Source of the DNA: JAKAGZ01 sp964412105
GTDB taxonomy: Bacteria > Bacteroidota > Ignavibacteria > Ignavibacteriales > Ignavibacteriaceae
Assembly: GCA_964412105.1 (NCBI GenBank)
Contig: CAYPNM010000004.1
Span: forward strand, 1-64,000
Reading direction: 5' to 3'
DNA: 64,000 nt
The notes beneath the pieces were generated by a model that worked only from the letters and a program-made list of their open reading frames with translations, made no database searches and was not told the DNA's origin. Positions 16,386 through 26,202 of the stretch are shown in pieces (position 1 is the first letter of the stretch; every line of letters starts with the position of its first letter). The position numbers and the translations under genes are program-made.

Positions 16386-17597
16386 TTATTTCCTGAAATT
16401 CTTTCTGATCCTCTGAAATAATTTCTTAGTGTAATTATTATAATTGTCCCTCGTCTCTTCCAGAGAATCCCCTCCAAATTTTATCAGGAAGTATTTAGCG
16501 ATACTCCATGCAAGCATTGACTCTGAGATCACTGCACAAGCAGGAACTGCAACAAAATCACTTCTCTCTCTTCTGGAAAGCAAACTTCGCATATTTTTAA
16601 GATTGACCGTTTTTATAGGACTCATCAACGTCGCAATAGGCTTCATTGCGGCACGCACAATTATTGGCATACCGGTAGAAATTCCTCCTTCGATTCCGCC
16701 TGCTCTATTAGTCTTTCTGATAAGTTTTTTATCACTTATAACTATTTCATCGTGAGATTCGGAACCGAATTTCACTGCCGATTCAAATCCAGTCCCAATT
16801 GATACGGCCTTTACAGCATTTATAGACATAATTGATTGTGCTATCTCAGCATCAAGTTTTGTGTCGTAATGTACAAAACTGCCAAGTCCAGCAGGGAGGC
16901 CGGTAGCAACAGTTACAAAAGTCCCTCCGAGTGTGTCTCCCTTTTTCTTTGCAAGTTTTATTTTATTAATTATTTTTTCTTCCTGAACCTTGTCAAGGAC
17001 ACGTACTTCACTCACATCAGACTTTTCGGAGAGGCTCCATCCAGTGAAGTCATGAGACAGCTTATTAGAAAATAATTTATTCGAAAAATTCCCCCTGCTA
17101 TAGATTCCACCAATACTCTCGACATAACTGCCTACCGAAATTCCGAATTCATTTAAAAAGATACGAGCGATAGTTCCTGCGGCCACTCTCGCCGCAGTTT
17201 CTCTTGCACTTGATCTTTCGATAGAATTACGAATGTCATTAAAATTGTATTTTGAAACTCCGACCAGGTCGGCATGTCCAGGACGCGGAATTGTTACTTT
17301 TTCAACTTTCTGATTTTTAACCGGAGACATTTCATCTATCCAGTTTTCCCCATCTTTATTCTTTATTAATAAAGAAATCGGAGAGCCAAGAGTTTTCTTA
17401 AATCTTATTCCGGATAATATATCAGCAGTATCTGATTCAATCTTCATCCGCAGGCCACGGCCATAGCCGGCCTGTCTTCTTTTTAAATGGAAATTGATAA
17501 AATCATTATCAACTTTTAGATTGGATGGAAATCCTTCAATTATAGTGGTTAATGACTGTCCGTGAGATTCACCCGCTGTAAGAAATCTTATCATCAA
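16386..17597 (-). CDS. aroC: Chorismate synthase
   Basis: The protein has 403 residues. It converts 5-enolpyruvylshikimate-3-phosphate to chorismate with reduced FMN, the last shared step of aromatic amino acid synthesis. Signatures include 'TAGESHGQSL' at the N-terminus (about 7-16), 'RPGHADLVGVSKY' (about 104-116), 'RSSARETAARVAAG' (about 128-141), 'NRAGGIEGGISTGMPI' (about 295-310) and 'RSDFVAVPACAVI' near 350, matching the FMN and phosphate sites. No other shikimate gene is in the window. Two ATG codons open the frame; either could be used. Confidence 0.97.
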   Translation of the reverse strand: MMIRFLTAGESHGQSLTTIIEGFPSNLKVDNDFINFHLKRRQAGYGRGLRMKIESDTADILSGIRFKKTLGSPISLLIKNKDGENWIDEMSPVKNQKVEKVTIPRPGHADLVGVSKYNFNDIRNSIERSSARETAARVAAGTIARIFLNEFGISVGSYVESIGGIYSRGNFSNKLFSNKLSHDFTGWSLSEKSDVSEVRVLDKVQEEKIINKIKLAKKKGDTLGGTFVTVATGLPAGLGSFVHYDTKLDAEIAQSIMSINAVKAVSIGTGFESAVKFGSESHDEIVISDKKLIRKTNRAGGIEGGISTGMPIIVRAAMKPIATLMSPIKTVNLKNMRSLLSRRERSDFVAVPACAVISESMLAWSIAKYFLIKFGGDSLEETRDNYNNYTKKLFQRIRKNFRK

Positions 17598-17624
17598 TTA
17601 TCCGGATTAAATTTATTTTTCAAA

Positions 17625-17655
17625 TATAAAAAAAACGCCCGATAAACGGGCGTTT
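17625..17655 (-). terminator. Intrinsic terminator after the Deg protease gene
   Basis: On the minus strand aaacgcccg pairs with cgggcgttt (9 bp, 5-base loop) and is followed by a T run. It lies 24 bp beyond the stop at 17680 and before aroC, so the protease transcript ends here. Confidence 0.95.
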
Positions 17656-17679
17656 GAATTATTAATTCTGTGTCGTGTA

Positions 17680-19179
17680 TTATTTATTTTTTGGAATTTC
17701 CAGACCAACAAATCTGGTGTTGCCCTGTGAATCCTGAACTTTCAATAAAACTGCTGAACCTTCCTTTTCTTTAATAGCTTTCTGCATATCTTTAACGTCA
17801 TCCACTTTTTTTCTATTGGCGTCAACAATAACCATACCCTTGGCCAGGAGCTGATCTGCAGCCGCGCTGAACGGCTTAACATCTGTTATCATTACACCAT
17901 TATCAACATTATAGGAAGATTTTTCGCTTGAGGTAAGATTTCTTACAGATAATCCTATTGTGTCAAAACTTGCAGATGTTTCTGCATTATTGTTACTATT
18001 ATTCGAATTATCTTTTAATGATACCGGTTGTGTAGTTGTTCCTTCTTCTCTTGCCTTAAGCGTTACAGTTTTATCAATGATATGGCCGTTCCTGAAGATA
18101 GTAAGATCAACTTTTGTTCCTGCAGTCTTTCCGGCTATGTAGCTCTGTAATTCATTTGGCTGATTAACTTCGTGTCCATCAACCTTAAGGATTACATCAC
18201 CTTCCTTAATTCCAGCCGATTCGGCTGAACCGCCATCAACCAATTTCTGAACCATTACTCCTTCAGGTTTATCCATCCCAAGAGATTTTGCCAAAGCATC
18301 ATTAACATTGCTAATTTCAATTCCGATATATCCGCGGGTAACTTTACCATGTGCAATCAGATCTTTAACGACAGATTTTACAAGATTTATTGGAATAGCA
18401 AATCCATAACCGATGTAAGTTCCTGTACCGCCTGTTGCAATTGCTGAATTAACACCAATTACTGCGCCTGACAGATCTACAAGCGCACCGCCGCTATTAC
18501 CGGGGTTTATTGCGGCATCTGTCTGAATATAATCCTCAACACCATATCTATTATGGATCAATCCCAGCTGTCCTCTCCCCTTCGCACTAACTATTCCTGC
18601 AGTAACTGTGGACGTCAGAGCTAACGGATTTCCTATAGCCATTACCCACTGTCCGACTTTCAAAGCATCTGAATCTCCAAGGTATGCAGCAGGCAAATTA
18701 TTTGCATTTATTTTAATAACCGCTAGATCAGTTAACGGATCGGTGCCGATGACCTTTGCATCAAAAGTTCTCTTATCATTTAACGTAACGGTAACTTTTG
18801 TTGCGTTATCAACAACGTGATTATTAGTTACGATATATCCGTCAGGAGAAATTATAATCCCGCTACCTGAACCTTGTTCTTCCTGTGGAGATTGCGGGAA
18901 ATCCTTAAAGAAAAAGAAAAAATTCTGATGGGGGTTATCCTTTGTCTCTGATACTACATCTATACGAACAATTTCGGGGGTTACTTTTTGCGCAACTTCA
19001 ATAAAGGCTTTACTAAACGAAGTCGCATCAGCGTCCAAACTAACAGGAGGGGTGCTGGAACCTAATCTTATATCTGCTACACCCGGCCTAACAAGTCCAA
19101 ATCCTGATACAAGCAATGCACCAAACACAATACCAGCAACAATAAGTGCAAATGCGCCAATTAATCTTTTCGATTTCAT
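17680..19179 (-). CDS. Periplasmic serine protease, DegP/DegQ (HtrA) family
   Basis: The protein has 499 residues. An N-terminal hydrophobic segment (about 6-30) is either a signal peptide or an anchor. The trypsin-like domain holds the triad His121 ('VTNNHVVDNA'), Asp151 ('DPLTDLAVIKI') and Ser229 ('PGNSGGALVDL'). Two PDZ domains follow (about 275-370 and 405-497), the first opening 'TRGYIGIEISNVNDALAKS'. It degrades or refolds damaged envelope proteins. A good site (agaggataa) precedes ATG 19179. It lies 63 bp downstream of recO and has its own terminator. degP versus degQ cannot be settled from sequence alone. Confidence 0.95.
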   Translation of the reverse strand: MKSKRLIGAFALIVAGIVFGALLVSGFGLVRPGVADIRLGSSTPPVSLDADATSFSKAFIEVAQKVTPEIVRIDVVSETKDNPHQNFFFFFKDFPQSPQEEQGSGSGIIISPDGYIVTNNHVVDNATKVTVTLNDKRTFDAKVIGTDPLTDLAVIKINANNLPAAYLGDSDALKVGQWVMAIGNPLALTSTVTAGIVSAKGRGQLGLIHNRYGVEDYIQTDAAINPGNSGGALVDLSGAVIGVNSAIATGGTGTYIGYGFAIPINLVKSVVKDLIAHGKVTRGYIGIEISNVNDALAKSLGMDKPEGVMVQKLVDGGSAESAGIKEGDVILKVDGHEVNQPNELQSYIAGKTAGTKVDLTIFRNGHIIDKTVTLKAREEGTTTQPVSLKDNSNNSNNNAETSASFDTIGLSVRNLTSSEKSSYNVDNGVMITDVKPFSAAADQLLAKGMVIVDANRKKVDDVKDMQKAIKEKEGSAVLLKVQDSQGNTRFVGLEIPKNK

Positions 19180-19242
19180 ATTTTATCCTCTTTTAATATT
19201 ATTGCCAATTATACTATAATTTTTATTAACTAACCATTCCTT

Positions 19243-19986
19243 TTATCCAAATAATTGCAGCGATTGAATCCCTTTGAAATCTGATAAATGATACATCAAA
19301 TATTTTTCCATAAAAAGTATAGCCCTGTCAATAATCTGAATATTCGAAATTTTTAACAATTTTTGATTGTTTTTTAGACCATTTAAGCAATTGAAAAGTT
19401 CCAGATTTATTGAGAAAGATTCCAGATGGTCACCCTTACATTTATCACATAAAAGACCCGAGCTGAAATTATAGGATAACTGCAATCCATCCAGATCGGT
19501 TTTCCCGCAGGAGATACATTTATCAAGTTGAACCTCATACCCTATTTCAGCCAAAAAGAACAAAAAAAATCTGGCAAATACTAAATTCGGAGGCTCTTCT
19601 GAAGATTCAAGAAGAGATAATATTTTCACCAATCCATTAAATAATCTTATATTCTGTTCGTGTTCAGGCGTAAGCTTTTTGATGAGTTCGATTACAGAGT
19701 GAGCAAATTTGAGTTTATCCAGTTCTTCCTTTATTCCCGGAAAATGCCGGATTATATCTGCCGAACTAATTATTTGCAGATCCCTCGTGCTTTTATTATA
19801 AAAAACCACTTCAATGTAATTAAGCGGATCGACTTTCATCCCTAACTTAGATTTTGGACTTCTAGCCCCCTTTAATATCGCAGAAATCTTCCCAAGCTCT
19901 TTTGTAAAAAGAGAGACTATCAGGCTTGTGTCACCATAATTCAGTTTGCTTAATACAACTGCTTCTGTTTTTAATATTTCACTCAT
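19243..19986 (-). CDS. recO: DNA repair protein RecO
   Basis: The protein has 247 residues. The N-terminal OB fold begins 'LKTEAVVLSKLNYGDTSLI' and continues 'KGARSPKSKLG', the classic RecO opening. A zinc-type knuckle is seen as 'CISCGK' and 'LLCDKC' (about 156-183). RecO loads RecA onto SSB-coated DNA in gap repair. Its ATG overlaps the mtnA stop by 4 bp (ATGA), so it is translated from the same transcript. The call is firm by the N-terminal signature. Confidence 0.92.
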   Translation of the reverse strand: MSEILKTEAVVLSKLNYGDTSLIVSLFTKELGKISAILKGARSPKSKLGMKVDPLNYIEVVFYNKSTRDLQIISSADIIRHFPGIKEELDKLKFAHSVIELIKKLTPEHEQNIRLFNGLVKILSLLESSEEPPNLVFARFFLFFLAEIGYEVQLDKCISCGKTDLDGLQLSYNFSSGLLCDKCKGDHLESFSINLELFNCLNGLKNNQKLLKISNIQIIDRAILFMEKYLMYHLSDFKGIQSLQLFG

Positions 19987-21002
19987 TTAATAAAATTATA
20001 GGGGAAGGTATAAACATCTTCTTCGGTTATTATTCCGGTAATAAGATGAGATGGAGTTACATCAAATGCAGGAGAATAGGTCTCATACTTTTCAGGAGCA
20101 ATTTGTGCTCCATTTATTTTTAGTATTTCATCCTTTGCTCGCTGCTCAATATTTATTTCATCGCCGCTGATAATAGTTCTATCTATTGTTGTTGTCGGGG
20201 CGGCTACATAAAAAGGAATATTATAATATTCGGAAAGGATAGCAAGAGTTAGGGTCCCAATTTTATTAGCTGCATCACCGTTTAATGCGATTCTGTCGGC
20301 GCCAACAACCACAAAATCTACATTACCGCTTTTCATTAAAGATGCCGCCATTGAATCAGTTTCGATTGCAAAAGGTATCCCGCAGCGTTCCAGTTCAAAT
20401 GCTGTCAGCCTTGATCCCTGAAGCAACGGACGTGTTTCATCTGCATAAACAAATTCTACAAGATTATTTTCAAAGCCTTTTTTTATTACATTAAATGCTG
20501 TCCCATCTCCTCCGGTTGCAAGTTTACCCGTATTACAATGTGTAAGAATTTTTGATTTCTTTCTGTATATCTTTAATCCGTTCTCACCAATTTTTCTGCA
20601 TTTCTCTATATCGTCAGTATGTATCTGTTTTGCTTTCTCCACGAGCAACGCATACAAATCCCCTGAATTGTTCTTGTTCTTTTCATAAACATTCCGGATT
20701 TCATCAAGTGCAAAAAAAAGATTTACTGCAGTAGGACGCGTTCTATGCAATCTGTGATAAGCCTTATAAAAATTCTCCTCAATATTTCGATTTTTGAAAT
20801 TTTTAATGGATAGGGATAATGCATAAGCCGCTGCAATTCCGATAAGCGGTGCTCCTCTTATTTCCAGCCTTTCAATTGCTTCAGCTACTCTTTCGTAATC
20901 GTCTGTTTCAACATATTCCTCCCTGAAAGGTAGTCCTGTCTGATCAAGATAAACTATTTTATCGTCTTTGAAGTCAATTGAAAAATATTCCTTCTTATCC
21001 AT
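19983..21002 (-). CDS. mtnA: S-methyl-5-thioribose-1-phosphate isomerase
   Basis: The protein has 339 residues, an aldose-ketose isomerase of the eIF2B-related fold. It converts methylthioribose-1-phosphate to methylthioribulose-1-phosphate in methionine salvage. Signatures are 'EIRGAPLIGIAAAYAL' (about 48-63), the catalytic Cys in 'LTHCNTGKLATGG' (about 155-167) and the catalytic Asp in 'VVGADRIALNGDAANKIG' (about 234-251). It lies between a PfkB-type kinase (48 bp upstream) and recO (4-bp overlap). No other methionine salvage gene is visible in the window. Confidence 0.95.
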   Translation of the reverse strand: MDKKEYFSIDFKDDKIVYLDQTGLPFREEYVETDDYERVAEAIERLEIRGAPLIGIAAAYALSLSIKNFKNRNIEENFYKAYHRLHRTRPTAVNLFFALDEIRNVYEKNKNNSGDLYALLVEKAKQIHTDDIEKCRKIGENGLKIYRKKSKILTHCNTGKLATGGDGTAFNVIKKGFENNLVEFVYADETRPLLQGSRLTAFELERCGIPFAIETDSMAASLMKSGNVDFVVVGADRIALNGDAANKIGTLTLAILSEYYNIPFYVAAPTTTIDRTIISGDEINIEQRAKDEILKINGAQIAPEKYETYSPAFDVTPSHLITGIITEEDVYTFPYNFIK

Positions 21003-21050
21003 AAATCTTAGCCGGACCAGAATGGCAACTAATAAATATTATTCTTTGAG

Positions 21051-21962
21051 TTAAACATCAAATTTAGAGAGATTAAGAAATTCCCTGTATCTGTCCTGAA
21101 CACGCAGATAGTTAAGTTCTTCCAAAGCTTTTGTACTGAATTTTTCCACACAAAATGAAGCTAGTGCAGAACCATAAACAACTGCCTTTTTAATATTCTC
21201 CACACCTAGATCCTGAGTTTTATGCAAATATCCTGTAAACCCACCGGCAAAAGTATCACCGGCACCGGTCGGATCATAAATCATTTCAAGAGGGTAAGCC
21301 GGCGCTGAAAAAATAGTATCTTCAGCAAAAAGAAGTGCGCCATGTTCTCCTTTTTTAATAATTAAAAATTCAGGACCGAGTTCACGAATATGTCTGGATG
21401 CTTTAATTAAGTTAGGCTCATTCGCAAGCAGCCTGGCTTCCGAATCGTTTATTATTAAAACATTCACCCTTTTCAAAAGGTTTAATAATTCATCACGTTT
21501 GCCATTAATCCAGTAATTCATTGTATCGCAAACAACTAAATGCGGTTCAACCATTTGATCGAGCACTCTAATCTGAAGAACGGGATCTATATTTCCAAGA
21601 CAAACAAACCTGGACTTTTTGAATCTTTCAGGAATTACCGGATCAAAATCTTTAAACACATTTAATTCAGTCAACAGAGTATCGCGTTCATTAAGGTCAT
21701 AATGATATTTACCGGACCACCTGAACGTCTTACCTCCCTTTACTATCTGAAGACCTTCAAGGTCTATGTTATGATCCTCAAGCAATTTCATATATGGCTT
21801 AGGAAAATCGTCTCCTACAACCCCAACCATATAAACCGGACCTGTGAAATAACTGGAGGCTAAAGAAATGTATACTGCTGATCCCCCCAATGCATTATCG
21901 ACTTTATCAAATGGAGTGATGACTGTGTCAAGACCCAGTGAGCCAACTACGAGTAATCCCAA
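21051..21962 (-). CDS. PfkB-family (ribokinase-like) sugar or nucleoside kinase
   Basis: The protein has 303 residues. The N-terminal 'GSLGLDTVITP' and 'ALGGSAVYISLASSYF' fit the family substrate lid region, and the C-terminal anion-hole motif 'YDPTGAGDTFAGGFTGYL' (about 232-249) carries the catalytic Asp. The start is TTG at 21962, supported by gggag six bases ahead. The substrate is not evident. Adjacency to mtnA raises the possibility of a salvage-related sugar or nucleoside, but this is inference only. Confidence 0.88.
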   Translation of the reverse strand: MGLLVVGSLGLDTVITPFDKVDNALGGSAVYISLASSYFTGPVYMVGVVGDDFPKPYMKLLEDHNIDLEGLQIVKGGKTFRWSGKYHYDLNERDTLLTELNVFKDFDPVIPERFKKSRFVCLGNIDPVLQIRVLDQMVEPHLVVCDTMNYWINGKRDELLNLLKRVNVLIINDSEARLLANEPNLIKASRHIRELGPEFLIIKKGEHGALLFAEDTIFSAPAYPLEMIYDPTGAGDTFAGGFTGYLHKTQDLGVENIKKAVVYGSALASFCVEKFSTKALEELNYLRVQDRYREFLNLSKFDV

Positions 21963-22015
21963 ACTGTACTCCCTCTATTCAGAAAAATTGAATTTAAAGA
22001 TAACTAAATTGAAAA

Positions 22016-22477
22016 CTAAAGCATAATCTCAATGAACTTCAGCAGACTACTTTCTTTTGTGAAGTATTCATTGATAATATCTATTGATTTTTTTTGTCCG
22101 GGCCACGCAAGCAATTTTTTGGCATTTTCCGGAGACGCCCACTGATATTCACAATGTTCTCTGCTTATTATAACTTTTGAATCTGAAGAAATCCTGCATG
22201 CAAAAACCGGAAGGTATGAAATAGTATCATTTATATGATCATAAAAAGAATTTACGTTTGGTGCAACCCAAAATTTTTCCGGAATAAGTCCGGTCTCTTC
22301 CTTTATTTCCCTCAATGCTGCTTTGTAAGCAGGTTCATTCTTATTCATTTTTCCTGTTACCATTTGCCAAATGCCCGGATAAATTGTTTCCGGCGATCTC
22401 TTAAGCAAAAGAAATTCAATTCCTATATTACCTATTCTAAAAATGTGTGCTTCTATTAACTCTGATATTATCTTCAA
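22016..22477 (-). CDS. Nudix hydrolase
   Basis: The protein has 153 residues. The Nudix box is intact in the form Gx5Ex7REUxEExGU, read as G of 'GKMNKNEP', then 'AALREIKEETGL' (about 42-64). It hydrolyses a nucleoside diphosphate linked to another group; the surrounding residues are like those of small NUDT-type or NudB-like enzymes. The start is TTG at 22477 with aagga ahead. It sits 20 bp after the large outer-membrane-like gene and 53 bp before the PfkB kinase. Confidence 0.88.
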   Translation of the reverse strand: MKIISELIEAHIFRIGNIGIEFLLLKRSPETIYPGIWQMVTGKMNKNEPAYKAALREIKEETGLIPEKFWVAPNVNSFYDHINDTISYLPVFACRISSDSKVIISREHCEYQWASPENAKKLLAWPGQKKSIDIINEYFTKESSLLKFIEIML

Positions 22478-22496
22478 GATTTTATATCCTTATAAA

Positions 22497-25400
22497 TCAA
22501 AAATATGCCCTCATTTCTGCTCTTAATGTGTGCACTACAAGACCGGATCCTTGCCACCTGCCCTGATAATTTATGGTGGATTGCAAATTACCACCAATTC
22601 GATAATCAAAATTAACACTCCAGAAATAATTTTTCCCCATAACATTACCCTGCGTCAATTCAAAAGGAAGATAGTTGTTATTTTCATTCCCATTTAATTC
22701 GACACGATTTATTTCTACTCTTAATCTGCCTGTACCCGCAAATGACAAATTCATTCTCAATGATTCTGAATTAAGATCAATAACCGTTGGAACAGCCGGG
22801 AAATAATCTGTGCTTCTCCCAACCTTAAAGGCAAAACCAACTTCTATATAATTTTCCGGGCGGTACGAGAAGTCGGTTTTAACAGAATTGCTTGTTACGG
22901 TTCTTTGGGGATTAGCAAGCGATAACGGGTTAGCGGTCAGATTATCATTTTGCATTATAAAGTCTGTCTGATTGCTAATTTCAGGCATAAGCCTTGTTTT
23001 TAATCTTATGCTTCTTTCTCGGTTATATATTCTTACGGGCCCGTCATTATATTGATTCAGACTTTTTGTCTGCGCAAATCTGAAACGCAAAGAAAAATCC
23101 TGATTATTTTCAAACAAATAAAAATCCTGCTGGATAAAATTAGACCCGCTGATAGTATTAGCTTCGTTTTGGAAAGCTGAAAACTGCAACAAATATATTT
23201 TTTTGTAATCCGGTTCTCTGGTATTTTCATTAACTCTCCAGAATGTTTCAGATGTAACAGGTTTCAATATTTTACCAAGGAAGGAATCTTTATCGAAAAT
23301 TTCGGCATAACTTACGCGCCAGTAGGTACTGGTCTTTAGATCTATTACAGGGTATAATTCTGTGGTCGGAACAGTTATTAAAATATAATCTCCATCATAG
23401 AGTGTCGGCACGAACTCATTTTCATCGGCTATCCCATTATGATTCAAATCACCAAGATAAATGTAGTTGCCGGTTCCCTTTGTTACTTTTATAAATACTT
23501 TTTGCAATTTTGCCGACTTCTGGGTTGCAACTTCGTAATAAAAATTTCCCGAAAGTACTGGATCCCACAATTTCATATTTGATCTCGAACGAACCAGAAT
23601 TGTCTGATTATTAAGGTTTCCGAGCTTTTTAAAGGCCTCGCTGTAATTCTTGTTTCTGACCGTTACATTCAAATCCGTATTAAATGAATTGCTTCCATTA
23701 TAAGTAAAATCCAGTGACGCGCCCGTGGAGGTAGCCTGTTCGAGCATATAACCATTTAATGGAGAATAATCATCCCGAAACGAGTATTGAACAGATATCT
23801 GGTACCCTTTTAATTCTACGAGTGAAATAAACGGATCAACTTCATAATATTTTAAGCTGGTAGATAGCAAAGAATCACTTGTATTAAATTTATCGTTTTT
23901 ATTTTCAGCTAAAAATTTAATGCCGGGTTTAAAGTGGCCGAATGTATAGTAGCCGGAACCTGATTGTCGAAGCCAATTGCTGTTTATTGATATATCTTTT
24001 GTGTTAACGTAATCAAGATTATATTCTATGCTGTAATCCTTTTTATCAGTCAAGACTAAAGTGTTGTTATAACGGTCAGATTTAAAGTTATTTCCGCGGT
24101 TTAAAAATCCGAAAGAAGAAACAACATTAAGTTCATCTATCGGTGAATAATCCACATCCAGTTTCCTGAGATGTTCATCCACTCTTTCTGAAGTATCAAT
24201 TACATTATAGTATCTGTTAAATTCCACATCATTGAAACGATCAAGAGATGAAAACCTTTTTTGAATAAATCTATCCTGATAAGACAACCCTGCCTTACCG
24301 AAATTAATGTTGCTAAATGAAATTTTTTGAGGATCAATTTTAAGCAAAAAATTTGTTGCAGCTCCAAAATCAGTGTTATCATTGATAGATGAATAAGTAT
24401 TCTGATCCCAATTGCTTCCTGCTAACTCAAGACTAATTAAAATGTCTTTTTTCGGCTGGAAGTTAAGAACAATATTTCCAAACTGTTTCGATTGTGGCAT
24501 AGGCAGAAAAATAATCGGTGCATAACCACCCTGGTTTATTCCAACCCATAAATAATTTCCGAGACTTTGTTTTTGATAATCTCCCATTCCCTGTCCGACG
24601 TAACTAAATGAAACATTGTATATTGAAAGTGAATCTCCGGGATTATATTTATAATATGAATATGGTTTTGAATTTATTACAGTATCAATCTTTTGATAAA
24701 CCCCATGAACATTTCCCAGCGAATCGGGTAATGCCAAACTTACACCCGTTTTGCTGGCTTTATTTCTATCATTACCGGCATTTTTGAGAACAGCTATATC
24801 TGAATCCGCCAGGGAAACATTAATCGGTGAGCTTTTATCATCCCCTTCCTGTAAATATTGAACTTTAATTCCGAGTTTATTATTAAATAATTTTGTTTGT
24901 ATACCTGCACCGAGAAAATTCCTGGAGAACTGCTGATCAGAATATTCAAAATCAACAGAAATTCTGCTTGCAGAAGTTATTAATCTATTAGGGGTAAACG
25001 TTATTGCAGCATTGTCGTAGTCTATTGTATAATCATTTCTCTCTCCTCTTTTCATTTCAATTCCATCTACATAAACTTTTTCAGTACCTGCAATAACTAT
25101 TATATCCGGTTCATTATTGGCGCCAGAAAGCCGGTATGGACCCTGCACTCCATCCTGTCCTGCAAAATTATTCGTGGTAAACTTTCCCTTTGAGCTTGCA
25201 ATGGAAAAATAAGCGTCTTCATCTCCATAATTATACTCACCCATTAATCCCTGCAACTTTCTGTCAATTACTCCAAATTCACCATACCTTTTTTCCAATT
25301 GATAATCTCCGAAAGTACCGGTAGCGCGCGGATGTTTTATTTGAATAAAAACCTTATCAAGTTCATCTAATTTTTCTGTGTTCCCTTCAGGTTGAATAGG

Positions 25401-25979
25401 AGTGTTTTCATCAGTAAGTGCCGCTACAAGTTCAATATTATCAGATAGTCTGCCTGATAGTTGTAGCCTGAAACCACTATTTAATGTTAAATCCTGATTT
25501 GTACCGACAGTAAACCCGCGAACCAGCGTTCCGCTTCTTTCCATTCCACTTCCAAAAATTGATTCAGCGGTTAATCCCTCAGATTCGTTTTTAATTACTT
25601 TAATTGTATCCTTGGATGCTTCATTATATTTATAGACAAGGCTTCTTCTTTTATATTCTTTTTTAAGTGACAGTCTGAATGTTTGGTATGTTATAATCAA
25701 TGTATCAAGAGCAGAATATTTCAAATCCTTGTTAAGAGAAAATTCCCCTTTTGAATAAGAGATCTTATAATCATTTTTATTGAGTATTTTGTTTTTCAGG
25801 TAAATCTTTTCAGTAAAAGGTATAATTGAAATGCTTGATATTTTATAATTATTATCCAGCCGAACTGCGAGTGTATCCGATACTGTCTTTTTATAATACT
25901 TTGATTGGGCTAACAGAGAAATCTGTAAAAAAGTAAATAATAAGATTAAATACGGGGAATTTCTATAGATGAATTTCAA
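22497..25979 (-). CDS. Large outer-membrane beta-barrel-like surface protein of unknown function
   Basis: The protein has 1160 residues. A signal peptide (about 1-24) ends 'ISLLAQ'. A conserved-looking block at about 135-230 ('GSGMERSGTLVRGFTVG', 'LQLSGRLSDNIELVAAL', 'PIQPEGNTEKLDELDKVF') is followed by 'EKVYVDGIEMKRGERNDYTI' (about 300). That second block is an 'adhesin-like' segment seen in large Bacteroidota outer-membrane proteins, including SprA-type proteins. The rest is dense in alternating polar/apolar strands with aromatic girdles and ends in an Phe ('RAEMRAYF'), as an outer-membrane barrel would. I do not recognise a family. The likely start is TTG at 25979, without a clear ribosome site. 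It is the first gene of a possible operon with the Nudix, PfkB, mtnA and recO genes. Confidence 0.65.
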   Translation of the reverse strand: MKFIYRNSPYLILLFTFLQISLLAQSKYYKKTVSDTLAVRLDNNYKISSISIIPFTEKIYLKNKILNKNDYKISYSKGEFSLNKDLKYSALDTLIITYQTFRLSLKKEYKRRSLVYKYNEASKDTIKVIKNESEGLTAESIFGSGMERSGTLVRGFTVGTNQDLTLNSGFRLQLSGRLSDNIELVAALTDENTPIQPEGNTEKLDELDKVFIQIKHPRATGTFGDYQLEKRYGEFGVIDRKLQGLMGEYNYGDEDAYFSIASSKGKFTTNNFAGQDGVQGPYRLSGANNEPDIIVIAGTEKVYVDGIEMKRGERNDYTIDYDNAAITFTPNRLITSASRISVDFEYSDQQFSRNFLGAGIQTKLFNNKLGIKVQYLQEGDDKSSPINVSLADSDIAVLKNAGNDRNKASKTGVSLALPDSLGNVHGVYQKIDTVINSKPYSYYKYNPGDSLSIYNVSFSYVGQGMGDYQKQSLGNYLWVGINQGGYAPIIFLPMPQSKQFGNIVLNFQPKKDILISLELAGSNWDQNTYSSINDNTDFGAATNFLLKIDPQKISFSNINFGKAGLSYQDRFIQKRFSSLDRFNDVEFNRYYNVIDTSERVDEHLRKLDVDYSPIDELNVVSSFGFLNRGNNFKSDRYNNTLVLTDKKDYSIEYNLDYVNTKDISINSNWLRQSGSGYYTFGHFKPGIKFLAENKNDKFNTSDSLLSTSLKYYEVDPFISLVELKGYQISVQYSFRDDYSPLNGYMLEQATSTGASLDFTYNGSNSFNTDLNVTVRNKNYSEAFKKLGNLNNQTILVRSRSNMKLWDPVLSGNFYYEVATQKSAKLQKVFIKVTKGTGNYIYLGDLNHNGIADENEFVPTLYDGDYILITVPTTELYPVIDLKTSTYWRVSYAEIFDKDSFLGKILKPVTSETFWRVNENTREPDYKKIYLLQFSAFQNEANTISGSNFIQQDFYLFENNQDFSLRFRFAQTKSLNQYNDGPVRIYNRERSIRLKTRLMPEISNQTDFIMQNDNLTANPLSLANPQRTVTSNSVKTDFSYRPENYIEVGFAFKVGRSTDYFPAVPTVIDLNSESLRMNLSFAGTGRLRVEINRVELNGNENNNYLPFELTQGNVMGKNYFWSVNFDYRIGGNLQSTINYQGRWQGSGLVVHTLRAEMRAYF

Positions 25980-26202
25980 AAGATGAAAACTTTTTATTGG
26001 AATTAAACTTAAATCTAAAGAGTTCTGATATCAACCTTAATGACATTTTCAGTCCTATAATTTACTCACGCAATTATGAATTTTGACTCCAAAATGCTTA
26101 AATAAGCCAAAATTTAAGGATTTTTTTATTTCAAAATAATTAAAACTTGGGCAATAATTTATTATTTTAAGAGTCTGGGAATAAGTCATTTTAACTAAAG
26201 CC

